Shown: positions 35,830 through 45,808 of the stretch, in pieces
How the letters are laid out: each line of letters starts with the position of its first letter
Position numbering within the stretch: the first letter of the stretch is position 1
NCBI RefSeq assembly: GCF_033441515.1
Contig: NZ_JAWQJT010000001.1
Span: 2,046,001 to 2,110,000, forward strand
DNA: 64,000 nt
From: Amycolatopsis solani
GTDB taxonomy: Bacteria > Actinomycetota > Actinomycetes > Mycobacteriales > Pseudonocardiaceae
Direction: 5' to 3'
Notes under the pieces: generated by a model
The model's input: only the letters and a program-made list of their open reading frames with translations
Told to the model about the DNA's origin: nothing
The model's database searches: none
Made by a program: the position numbers and the translations under genes

Positions 35830-36749
35830 AGGGTCAGCACGAGCTTCCCGGACACGCGCCCGGACTCACCCAGCTCGTGCGCCTTGGCGACGTCTTCCAG
35901 CGGGAAGGCCTGCTCGACGCGGACCTTCAGCTGACCGGCCTCGATGAGCTCGACGAGGCCGGTCAGCCCGCCGCGGTCGGGCTCGACCAGGATCCGGCTC
36001 GTGCGCACACCGCGTGCGGCAGCCGCCTTTTCGACCTCGTCCGCGACGCCGCTGGGCACGGCGATCAGCAGGCCGCCCGGCTTGATCGCGGGCAGCCAGC
36101 GCAGGTCGCTCGCTTCGCCGACCAGTCCGAAGTAGACGTCCACATCGGACGTCGTGGCGGACTTGTCGTGGTAGTCGATCGGCTCGTCGACGCCGAGCTC
36201 GCGGAGCAGGTCGTGCTTGCCCGCGCTGGCGGTGCCGATCACGTGCGCCCCGCGCGCCTTGGCGATCTGCACGGCGAGGTGCCCGACCCCGCCGGCCGCG
36301 GCGTCGACGAACACGCGCTGTCCGCTGCGGACGTTCGCGACGTCGACCAAGCCCTGCCAGGCGGTGAGCCCGGCCAGCGGCAGCGCGGCGGCCTCGGCGA
36401 ACGAGAGCCCGGCGGGCTTGCGCACGAAGTGCCGCGACGGCGCGGTGACGTACTCGGCGTAGGCGTTGGCCGGGCGGGGGAACCACGGCATACCGAGCAC
36501 CTCGTCGCCTTCCCGGACGCCGGTGGCCCCGAAGCCGGCCTCTTCGACGACGCCGGCGACGTCCCAGCCGACGGTGAACGGTGGTTCACCGAGGAACCCG
36601 CCGCCGGCCCGAACCTTCCAGTCGACCGGGTTGATCCCAGCGGCGTGCACCCGCACCAGGACCTCCGTCGGCCCGGGTTCCGGCCGCGGTGCGTCGGTGA
36701 CGCGGAGCACCTCCGGCCCGCCGAGGGTCTCCTGGGTCACGATGCGCAT
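35826..36749 (-). CDS. Zinc-free quinone oxidoreductase (MDR family)
   Basis: This 307-residue NADP-dependent oxidoreductase has the GroES-like N-terminal half (GPEVLRVTDAPRPEPGP, GINPVDWKVR) and a Rossmann half with AAAGGVGHLAVQIAKARGA. Zinc ligands are absent. It probably reduces quinones or electrophilic aldehydes. The ATG at 36749 follows AAGGAG. It is divergent from the HxlR-type gene at 36843, a common pairing in which the regulator senses electrophiles. Confidence 0.87.
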   Translation of the reverse strand: MRIVTQETLGGPEVLRVTDAPRPEPGPTEVLVRVHAAGINPVDWKVRAGGGFLGEPPFTVGWDVAGVVEEAGFGATGVREGDEVLGMPWFPRPANAYAEYVTAPSRHFVRKPAGLSFAEAAALPLAGLTAWQGLVDVANVRSGQRVFVDAAAGGVGHLAVQIAKARGAHVIGTASAGKHDLLRELGVDEPIDYHDKSATTSDVDVYFGLVGEASDLRWLPAIKPGGLLIAVPSGVADEVEKAAAARGVRTSRILVEPDRGGLTGLVELIEAGQLKVRVEQAFPLEDVAKAHELGESGRVSGKLVLTL

Positions 36750-36817
36750 CACTTCACTCCTTCTCGTCAGGGCTGTCCCACCTATAGTCGGAGCGTTGGT
36801 CACTTTTCGCCAGAAGG

Positions 36818-36829
36818 CACTTAGAAGTG
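36818..36829. promoter_or_regulatory. Candidate operator between quinone oxidoreductase and HxlR gene
   Basis: CACTT-AG-AAGTG is a perfect 5-bp inverted repeat, 14 bases upstream of the HxlR start codon, in the 93-base divergent promoter region. It is the best candidate for HxlR binding, though short. Confidence 0.4.
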
Positions 36830-36842
36830 GAGTAGGTACCCG

Positions 36843-37220
36843 ATGGAAACCACCTGGGACGTGTACCTTCGCAATTGCCCGTGCCGCGACGTGCTGGACC
36901 TGCTCGCCAACAAGTGGACGGCCCTGGTGCTGGGCGCACTGGCCCGCGGCCCCCACCGCTTCGGCGAGCTGCGCCGCGCGGTCGACGGGATCAGCCAGAA
37001 GATGCTGACGCAGAACCTCCGCCAGCTGGAGCGCGACGGCTTCCTGACGCGCACGGTGTACCCGACGACCCCGCCGACGGTGGAGTACGCGCTGACGGAG
37101 ATGGGCGCCGAGGTCGGCGCGCACCTGGTCGCGCTGAGCACGTGGTCGCAGGCCAACTTCGACCGCATCCGCTCGGCCCGCGAGGAGTACGACACCCGGG
37201 AACTGCAGCCGGTCCGCTGA
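36843..37220 (+). CDS. HxlR-family transcriptional regulator
   Basis: A 125-residue winged-helix regulator with C12 and C14 in RNCPCRDVLDLLANKWTALVL, then FGELRRAVDGISQKMLTQNLR and VEYALTEMG. The Cys pair near the N-terminus fits the redox/electrophile-sensing HxlR group. It is divergent from the quinone oxidoreductase, its probable target. The ATG at 36843 comes 14 bases after a CACTT-AG-AAGTG palindrome. Confidence 0.88.
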   Translation: METTWDVYLRNCPCRDVLDLLANKWTALVLGALARGPHRFGELRRAVDGISQKMLTQNLRQLERDGFLTRTVYPTTPPTVEYALTEMGAEVGAHLVALSTWSQANFDRIRSAREEYDTRELQPVR

Positions 37221-37300
37221 GCCGCCGGCCCGCTCGGTAACGGCCGTCCCCGGTGCCGCGACTCATGGGAGCCGAACCCCCGTCGTGAAAGGTGGCCGAC

Positions 37301-37465
37301 GTGACCGGATGGTTCTCCCGGTGGAGCCGGGAAGAGGTTTCGCGGGTAACCGACGAGCCACCCCAGCTGATCATGCGCCACGCCGAGCCGCCGGACGACG
37401 GGGACGACGGGTGCTTCCCGGGCGACGACGACGGTGAGCAGGCTCCGGCCGACTACCCCGGATGA
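37301..37465 (+). CDS. Small acidic protein upstream of the DUF6338-like gene
   Basis: This 54-residue open frame starts with GTG at 37301 (AAAGGTGG upstream) and encodes VTGWFSRWSREEVSRV followed by an Asp/Gly/Pro-rich acidic tail with one Cys. Its TGA stop overlaps the ATG of the next gene in ATGA. The coupling and good ribosome binding site argue that it is real. I do not know a family for it. Confidence 0.5.
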   Translation: MTGWFSRWSREEVSRVTDEPPQLIMRHAEPPDDGDDGCFPGDDDGEQAPADYPG

Positions 37466-38132
37466 TCCCGGGCACGTGGCTCGCGGCCGTGCTGTTCCTG
37501 CTCGTGGTCGCGCCCGGGTTGTTCTTCGACCTGCTGGGAGCGCGCCGCCGCGTGGCGGTGGCCGAATCGGCGTTCCGCGAGATCGGCCGGGTCGCACTGG
37601 GCAGCTTGGGTTTCACCCTGGTCACCCTCGTGCTCCTGCAGGCGGCGCAGTGGCTCTTCCCCCGGCTGTTCTTCGACCCCAGGGCCCTGATCCTCGGCGG
37701 GAACGCCTACCTGGCGGACCACTACGGCGCGGTCGTCCTGACCCTCGTCGTGGCGGCCGCGATCTCCCACGCGCTGGCGTTCGGGCTGCACAAGTGGCTG
37801 GCGCGGCGCCAAGGGGAGACCATCCGCGTCGTCAGTCTCTGGGGCAAGGCCTTCCGGCACGGCGTGCCGGACGGGCACGCGGTGTTCGCCAGGGTCCGGC
37901 TGACCGGGGGGCTGGTGTACACCGGTCAGGTCGAGAACTTCACGGCCGACCTCCCGGTGGGTGATCGCGAGCTGATGCTCACCAAGCCGTTGGCGGCCAA
38001 GCCGGACGCCGGCAGCCCGCTCCTGCCGCTGCCGGACTCCTACCGCCGGGTCATCATCCCCGGGGAGCGGATCGAGGTGATCAGCGTGGAGTACCGGCTG
38101 GCGCCGGCCGCCGTCACCGCGAAGAAGCGGCG

Positions 38133-40570
<2,438 letters not shown>

Positions 40571-40574
40571 TCAC

Positions 40575-40673
40575 TCCCTACGCCGGCATTACCCGGTCAG
40601 GTTCATGCGGTCGGTGACGCCTGCGAAACGCAAGTCACCCTCTCAGCCCGCCATGGCGCGAGCTCCCGCGTTG
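40575..40673 (-). promoter_or_regulatory. TPP riboswitch ahead of thiC-thiD
   Basis: Read on the minus strand, the THI blocks are GCGGGAGCTCGCGCC, GGCGGGCTGAGAGGGTGAC, ACCGACCGCATGAACCTGAC and GGGTAATGCCGGCGTAGGG. The aptamer ends in AGGGAG, the ribosome binding site of thiC, 10 bases before the TTG start. As at thiO, control of translation initiation is the likely mode. Confidence 0.93.
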
Positions 40674-40717
40674 GTGTTGTGCCACCGACCATGCCACGCC
40701 GGAGCGCGATACTCAAG

Positions 40718-41629
40718 TCAGCCGACCAACTCGGCCGGAGTGGCGTACACGTCGACCATGGCTCCGTTGCGCAGCACGGTGATCGGCAGCGCGGTGCCGA
40801 TCACCTCCGCGAACAGCTGGCGCTGGATGCCTTGCGCGTCCGAAACGCGCGTGCGCCCGACGGTCAGCACGAGGTCCCCGGCGCGCAGCCCGGCCCGGTC
40901 CGCGGGGCCGCCGGAGACGACTTCGCGCACCCGCAGGCCGGCCGCCTGCCCGGTGCGCTCGGCGACGTCGTCCGGCAGCGGCGCGGGCACGCCGACGACG
41001 CCGAGGTACGCGCGCCGGACCCGGCCTTCGACGACGAGCGTGTCGATGATCCGCCGGGTCGTCGCGTTGATCGGCACGGCGAGCCCGAGCCCGACGCCGG
41101 CGACCGCGGTGTTGACGCCGACGACCCGGCCGGCGGAGTCCGCGAGCGCGCCGCCGGAGTTGCCGGGGTTGAGCGCGGCGTCGGTCTGGATGACGTCCTC
41201 GATCACGCGGGTGGTGCGCCCCTGCCGCACCGGCAGCGCCCGGCCGAGCGCGCTGACGACCCCGGCGGTGACGGTGCCGGAGAAGCCGAGCGGGTTCCCG
41301 ATGGCCACGACGAGCTGCCCGACGACCAGCTCGTCGGCGTCGCCCAGCTTCGCGGCGGGCGGGTTTCCCCCGCGCGCCCGCAGCACGGCGAGGTCGGACA
41401 GCGGATCGGCACCGACGACGTCGAAGGGCACCTCGCTGCCGTCGGCGAAGGTGGCGACGCCACGCCGGTGGTCGCTGACGACGTGGGCGTTGGTGAGCAG
41501 GTGGCCGTCGTCGGCGAAGACGACCGCCGACCCGCCGCCGCGCGCGAGCTGCACCCCGGCGACGTGCGGGGTGACGGTCTTGGCGACCGTGCTGACGGCG
41601 CGCGAGTAGGCGTCCATCGCGTCTTCCAT
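40718..41629 (-). CDS. Trypsin-like serine protease with PDZ domain, apparently cytoplasmic
   Basis: This 303-residue DegP/HtrA-type protein has the complete triad: H49 in LLTNAHVV, D79 in LSDLAVL and S158 in NPGNSGGAL. A PDZ domain (about 210-300, RAGLRAGDLVLTVG) follows. Unlike most HtrA proteases it has no signal peptide or membrane anchor; residues 1-30 are not hydrophobic. It could act in the cytoplasm or the start could be mis-set, but no upstream in-frame anchor is visible. The ATG at 41629 is 10 bases after GAGGT. Confidence 0.83.
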   Translation of the reverse strand: MEDAMDAYSRAVSTVAKTVTPHVAGVQLARGGGSAVVFADDGHLLTNAHVVSDHRRGVATFADGSEVPFDVVGADPLSDLAVLRARGGNPPAAKLGDADELVVGQLVVAIGNPLGFSGTVTAGVVSALGRALPVRQGRTTRVIEDVIQTDAALNPGNSGGALADSAGRVVGVNTAVAGVGLGLAVPINATTRRIIDTLVVEGRVRRAYLGVVGVPAPLPDDVAERTGQAAGLRVREVVSGGPADRAGLRAGDLVLTVGRTRVSDAQGIQRQLFAEVIGTALPITVLRNGAMVDVYATPAELVG

Positions 41630-41786
41630 GGGGACCTCGATTACACCGTTGCAGGTACTACAAGTGTGCGCCCGAAAGGGGTGGACGGCGGTTCGCTGTC
41701 CGTGAACCGCCGACCGGACCAGTGACGGTCAGTGGTTCACCGGTTCGGACCATGCGCCGGTGAAGGATCGGCGAGACACTTCCAGG

Positions 41787-41810
41787 CGCTTCTGTAACGG
41801 TGCAGAAGCG
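41787..41810. promoter_or_regulatory. Inverted repeat in the glucoamylase leader
   Basis: CGCTTCTG (41787-41794) and CAGAAGCG (41803-41810) are perfectly complementary around an 8-base centre, ending 18 bases before the glucoamylase ATG at 41829. It could be an operator for a sugar-responsive repressor or an mRNA hairpin. The regulator is not nearby. Confidence 0.4.
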
Positions 41811-41828
41811 ACTTCCTGTGGGGTTGAT

Positions 41829-43994
41829 ATGCGCAAACTCATGTTCGGCGCCCTCGCCGGGCTGCTCGTCACCGGGCTGATACCGGCGACCGCGGCGGCA
41901 CAGGGCGAGGCTCCCGGCGCCCCGGGCGCCCATCCCAGCTGGCTGCCCGCGAACAAGACCGGCTTCGGCACCGCCCACGACCGGTCGAGCAACGTCTGGT
42001 TCACCCTCCAAGGTGGCCAGCTGTCCGAGGTCTACTACCCGGACCTGTCCACGCCGAGCGTCCGGTCGATGAACTTCGTCGTCACGGACGGGCGCGGCTT
42101 CGCGACCATCGACTACACCGCCAAGTCTCAGCAGGTGCGGCGCACCGGCGACGACAGTTTGGGTTACGAGCAGACCATCACCGACGACCAGCACCGCTGG
42201 CGGCTGACCAAGACCTACGTCACCGACCCGGCCGCCACGACGGTGCTGGTGGACGTCGACTTCCAGTCGCTCACCGGGCGGCCGTACCAGCTCTACGCGG
42301 TCGCCGACCCGGACCTGACCAACGACGGCTCCGACGACTCGGCCGCGCGGAAGGGGGACGCGCTCACCGCGAGCGACGCCACGAACGCCGCCGCGCTCAC
42401 CGCGAAGCCCGCCTTCACGAAGACCAGCGTCGGCTACGCGGGCGCGTCCGACGGGAACACGCAGCTCACCAAGACCTTCAAGCTGAACACCTACGACACG
42501 GCCGCGAAGGGCAACGTCCTGCTGACCGGGCAGACGAGCGCCGACGGCGTCCGGAACCGGCACGTCACCCTCGCGCTCGGCATGGGCGCGAAGGCCGCCG
42601 ACGCGCTCGGCAGCGCGCAGGCGTCGCAGCGACGCGGTGTCCGCGACATCACCCGCGCGTACGACCGCGGCTGGGCGCAGTACCTGCGCGGGGTGAGCAA
42701 GCCGCCGTCGTCACTGAAGACCGGCGCCGAGCGCGACCTCTACAAGGCGTCGATGCTGACCCTCGCCGCGAGCGAGGACAAGCACCACCCGGGCGCCTTC
42801 ATCGCGTCGCCGAGCATGCCGTGGCGGTTCGGCAACAACGACCCGGAGTGGTCGCCGTCCGGTACCTACCACCTGGTCTGGCCGCGTGACCTCTACCAGA
42901 TCGCGACCGGGCTGGCCGCCGGCGGCGACACCGGGGCCGCGAACCGCGCGGTGTCCTACATGTTCGGCACGCAGCAGCAGGCCGACGGGCACATGCCGCA
43001 GAACAGCCGCGTCGACGGCGTGCCGTACTGGACGTCGATCCAGCTCGACGAAACCGCGTTCCCGATCGTGCTGGCCCAGCAGCTCGGCCGGACCGACCTG
43101 TGGCCCGGCGTCCGGAAGGCCGCCGACTTCATCATCGGCTACGTCGGCCCGAACGGGCAGCCGGCGCCGTACACCCAGCAGGAGCGCTGGGAGGAGCAGG
43201 ACGGCTGGTCCCCGTCGACCATCGCGTCGGTGATCGCCGGGCTCGTCTGCGCCGCGGATCTGGCTTCGCGCAGCGGCGCGCCGGCGGACGCGGCCCGGTA
43301 CCTCGCCGCGGCGGACAAGTTCAAGGCCGACCTGCCGAAGCAGACGATCACCACGAACGGGCCGCTGTCGAAGGAACCGTACTTCGTCCGGCTGACCAAG
43401 GACGCGAACGCCAACGCGGGCACGAAGTACAACCTCGGCAACTCGAGCGTGACGATGGACCAGCGCGCGGTCACCGACGCGGGCTTCCTCGACCTCGTCC
43501 GGCTGGGCATCTACCGGGCCGACGACCCGGTGATCAAGAACAGCATCCGGGTGACCGACAAGGACATCGCGTTCACCACGCCGACCGGGCAGTTCTGGCA
43601 CCGGTACACGAAGGACGGTTACGGCGAGCAGGCCGACGGTTCGCCGTGGGACTACACGTTCCCGGCGGAGAGCCGCACCACGTTCGGGCGGCTGTGGCCA
43701 CTGCTCGCCGGTGAGCGCGGCGAGTACGAGCTGACCCTCGGCGATCCGGCGTCGGCCGCGCGGCGGCTGCGTGACCTCGGCCGGGTGAGCAGCTCGGCGG
43801 AGACCATGCCGGAGCAGGTGTGGGACGAGAACGCGCCGTCGGGGCAGACCGGCTTCCCGCCGGGCACGCCGAACAACTCGGCGACCCCGCTGGCCTGGAC
43901 GCACGCCCAGTACGTCCGCCTGGCCTGGGACGTCAAGGCGGGCACGGTCCTGGAGACGCCTCGCGTGGTCCGCTGCCACTACCTCGGCTGCTGA
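41829..43994 (+). CDS. Secreted GH15 glucoamylase/glucodextranase-like enzyme
   Basis: The protein has 721 residues. A Sec signal peptide (about 1-24, ending ATAAA) is followed by a glucodextranase-type N-terminal beta domain (about 30-290, NVWFTLQGGQLSEVYYPDLSTP) and an (alpha/alpha)6 catalytic domain with YHLVWPRDLYQIATGLAAGGD. The general acid is probably E455 or E456 in WEEQDGWSPSTIA. It should release glucose from alpha-glucans outside the cell. I chose the ATG at 41829 because it starts the signal peptide; the frame is open from 41760. A perfect 22-bp hairpin lies 16 bases after the stop. Confidence 0.87.
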   Translation: MRKLMFGALAGLLVTGLIPATAAAQGEAPGAPGAHPSWLPANKTGFGTAHDRSSNVWFTLQGGQLSEVYYPDLSTPSVRSMNFVVTDGRGFATIDYTAKSQQVRRTGDDSLGYEQTITDDQHRWRLTKTYVTDPAATTVLVDVDFQSLTGRPYQLYAVADPDLTNDGSDDSAARKGDALTASDATNAAALTAKPAFTKTSVGYAGASDGNTQLTKTFKLNTYDTAAKGNVLLTGQTSADGVRNRHVTLALGMGAKAADALGSAQASQRRGVRDITRAYDRGWAQYLRGVSKPPSSLKTGAERDLYKASMLTLAASEDKHHPGAFIASPSMPWRFGNNDPEWSPSGTYHLVWPRDLYQIATGLAAGGDTGAANRAVSYMFGTQQQADGHMPQNSRVDGVPYWTSIQLDETAFPIVLAQQLGRTDLWPGVRKAADFIIGYVGPNGQPAPYTQQERWEEQDGWSPSTIASVIAGLVCAADLASRSGAPADAARYLAAADKFKADLPKQTITTNGPLSKEPYFVRLTKDANANAGTKYNLGNSSVTMDQRAVTDAGFLDLVRLGIYRADDPVIKNSIRVTDKDIAFTTPTGQFWHRYTKDGYGEQADGSPWDYTFPAESRTTFGRLWPLLAGERGEYELTLGDPASAARRLRDLGRVSSSAETMPEQVWDENAPSGQTGFPPGTPNNSATPLAWTHAQYVRLAWDVKAGTVLETPRVVRCHYLGC

Positions 43995-44010
43995 GGGCTC
44001 GGCGCAAGTT

Positions 44011-44056
44011 GTCGTGAGTGTTTAGTCGGGTTCTAACCCGACTAAACACTCACGAC
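44011..44056. terminator. Perfect 22-bp hairpin between convergent glucoamylase and def
   Basis: Arms 44011-44032 and 44035-44056 are fully complementary with a 2-base centre CT; the arm begins GTCGTGAGTGTTTAGTCGGG. It is placed between the stop codons of convergent genes, as for a bidirectional terminator. A second copy at 60777-60822 differs by one base in each arm, and the two changes pair with each other. Confidence 0.8.
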
Positions 44057-44067
44057 CGGGCGGGCGG

Positions 44068-44652
44068 TCAGATGACGGCGCCGTCGTCCTCGGGGGTCTT
44101 GGGCGGGAGCCAGGAGTTGCCCGGGACGCCCCACTTGTTGTGCTTCAGCATCTTCTTGGCCGCGCGCGCGTGCCGTCCGACCAGGCGGTCGAGGTAGATG
44201 TACCCGTCGAGGTGGTCGGTTTCGTGCTGCAGGCAGCGCGCGAAGTAGCCGGTGCCCTCGACCTCGATCGCGTTGCCGTCGATGTCGGAGCCGGTCACCT
44301 TCGCCCACGTCGCGCGGCCCGTCGGGTACGACTCGCCGGGGGCCGACAGGCAGCCCTCCCAGTCGTCGTCCGGGTCCGGCATGGTCTCCGGGATCTCCGA
44401 CGTCTCGAGCTTCGGGTTGACGACGACGCCCTTGTGGCGCACGCCCTCGTCGTCCGGGCAGTCGTAGACGAACACCCGCAGGTCGAGGCCGATCTGGTTG
44501 GCCGCGAGACCGACGCCTTCGGCGGCGTACATCGTCTCGAACATGTCGTCCACGAGCGTGCGCAGCTTCTCGTCGAACTCGGTGATCTCCCGAGTCGGCT
44601 GGTGCAGCACGGGTTCGCCGGCGATAACGATGGGGTGGATGGTCACGACCAC
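44068..44652 (-). CDS. def: Peptide deformylase
   Basis: This enzyme removes the formyl group from nascent proteins. The 194-residue protein has motif 1 [10 protein letters not shown] (47-56), motif 2 EGCLS with metal ligand C101, and motif 3 QHETDHLDG with H143, E144 and H147. A loop of about 20 acidic/Pro residues before motif 2 and a basic C-terminus are typical of actinobacterial enzymes. The start may be the GTG at 44652 or the one at 44646. It is divergent from the DUF3263 gene, as in mycobacteria. Confidence 0.95.
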   Translation of the reverse strand: MVVTIHPIVIAGEPVLHQPTREITEFDEKLRTLVDDMFETMYAAEGVGLAANQIGLDLRVFVYDCPDDEGVRHKGVVVNPKLETSEIPETMPDPDDDWEGCLSAPGESYPTGRATWAKVTGSDIDGNAIEVEGTGYFARCLQHETDHLDGYIYLDRLVGRHARAAKKMLKHNKWGVPGNSWLPPKTPEDDGAVI

Positions 44653-44800
44653 GCAGTTTAGTCGGACCCCTCTGGTACACCTGCATCAGACCGTGACGCG
44701 CCGGGGTCGATGCCCACGTCGGCGGCCGCTTCCGTGGTTGAATGGCGCCCGCGGAAGAGCTAGGTCTGATTCGCCACACGCCCGATTGAGAGGGACTCGG

Positions 44801-45109
44801 ATGGACGCCGCGGAGTCGATGGCTGAGCCGCAGCCGTCGCCGCCGAAGCCCGTGCCCGGCCTGACCGAGCGCGAGGTCGAAATCCTCGCCTTCGAACGTC
44901 AGTGGTGGCGACACGCCGGGGCGAAGGAGAACGCCATCCGCGAACGGTTCTCGTTGTCGGCCACCCGCTACTACCAGCTGCTCAACAAGCTGCTGGAGAA
45001 GCCGGAGGCGACCGAGGCCGACCCGATGCTGGTGAAGCGGCTGCGCAAGACGCGCGCCGCCCGGCAGCGCAAGCGTGGCGCCCGGCGACTGGGGATCGAG
45101 CTGAAATGA
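44801..45109 (+). CDS. DUF3263-family protein
   Basis: This 102-residue helical protein has LTEREVEILAFERQWWRHAGAK followed by FSLSATRYYQLLNKLLEKPEA, the diagnostic stretch of DUF3263, and a very basic C-terminus. It probably binds DNA, as the middle looks like a helix-turn-helix. The ATG at 44801 follows GAGAGGGA. The next gene starts within its stop (ATGA). This pair beside def is conserved in actinobacteria, including mycobacteria. Confidence 0.85.
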   Translation: MDAAESMAEPQPSPPKPVPGLTEREVEILAFERQWWRHAGAKENAIRERFSLSATRYYQLLNKLLEKPEATEADPMLVKRLRKTRAARQRKRGARRLGIELK

Positions 45110-45741
45110 GTGTGTTTTCGGGCATGTCCCGGCCGATGAAGGCCGCGGGCGTCGCGTTGATCGGCGTCGCCATCGTGGCCGCCGTCGTCGGCGGGATCTC
45201 CGCGTTGAGTGGTGACGGTTCCAACGAAGCCGGGCCGAGCGGCACGTCGTCGAGCCCGCCGGGTACCTCGGGCGGCACGTCGGCACCGCCGGCCACGTCG
45301 TCGACGGCCACGCCGCCGTCGACCTCGGCGAACCCCTCGTCGCCCACGCCGCCGTCGCCGACCACCCCGGCCCCGGGTCAGCCCACGCAGGGGCAGCCCG
45401 GCCAGCCGGGCCAGCCGGGTGGTGACCAGCAGGCGTCCAACAAGTGGGTCACCGTCCGGGTGTTCAACAACTCGACGATCAAGGGCCTGGCGGACCGGGC
45501 GGCGGAGGACTTCCGCGGCAGCGGCTGGAACGTCAACGAGGTCAGCAACTACTCCCAGGGCACCATCCCGACGACGACGGCGTTCTACCGCCCGGGTACC
45601 GACGAGGAAGCGGCGGCCAAGCAGCTCGCGCAGGAGTTCGGCATCAAGGCCGAGGCCCGCTTCCCGGGCATCGAGAGCGCGAGCCCCGGCGTGATAGTGA
45701 TCGTGACGAAGGAATACCAGTCCGGCCACAAGGGCAGCTGA
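45106..45741 (+). CDS. LytR C-terminal-domain envelope protein
   Basis: This 211-residue protein is anchored by one helix (about 13-33, AAGVALIGVAIVAAVVGGISAL). A Ser/Thr/Pro linker and a GQPGQPGQPGG run follow, then a LytR_C domain (about 115-205) with VRVFNNSTIKGLADRAAEDF and YRPGTDEEAAAKQLA. The extracytoplasmic domain may bind wall polymers, as suggested for similar domains in LCP ligases. The ATG overlaps the DUF3263 stop. A composite hairpin follows 9 bases after its stop. Confidence 0.85.
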   Translation: MSVFSGMSRPMKAAGVALIGVAIVAAVVGGISALSGDGSNEAGPSGTSSSPPGTSGGTSAPPATSSTATPPSTSANPSSPTPPSPTTPAPGQPTQGQPGQPGQPGGDQQASNKWVTVRVFNNSTIKGLADRAAEDFRGSGWNVNEVSNYSQGTIPTTTAFYRPGTDEEAAAKQLAQEFGIKAEARFPGIESASPGVIVIVTKEYQSGHKGS

Positions 45742-45749
45742 CGCCCTCT

Positions 45750-45804
45750 CTTTGCGACGCAAAGCGGAACTTTCATAATGAAAGTGGCGCTTTGCGTCGC
45801 AAAG
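45750..45804. terminator. Composite palindromic hairpin between convergent genes
   Basis: Outer arms CTTTGCGACGCAAAGC (45750-45765) and GCTTTGCGTCGCAAAG (45789-45804) are complementary, and each arm is itself a palindrome. The centre (45769-45785) is a third palindrome, ACTTTCAT-A-ATGAAAGT. The element can fold as one long hairpin or as three small ones. It lies between the LytR_C gene and the ATPase gene stop at 45809. Confidence 0.75.
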
Positions 45805-45808
45805 TGAG

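Noticed and set aside
44498..44800. N-terminal extension of the DUF3263 gene back to 44498
   Set aside because: The extension is antisense to def and the ATG at 44801 has a good ribosome binding site and begins the conserved protein.
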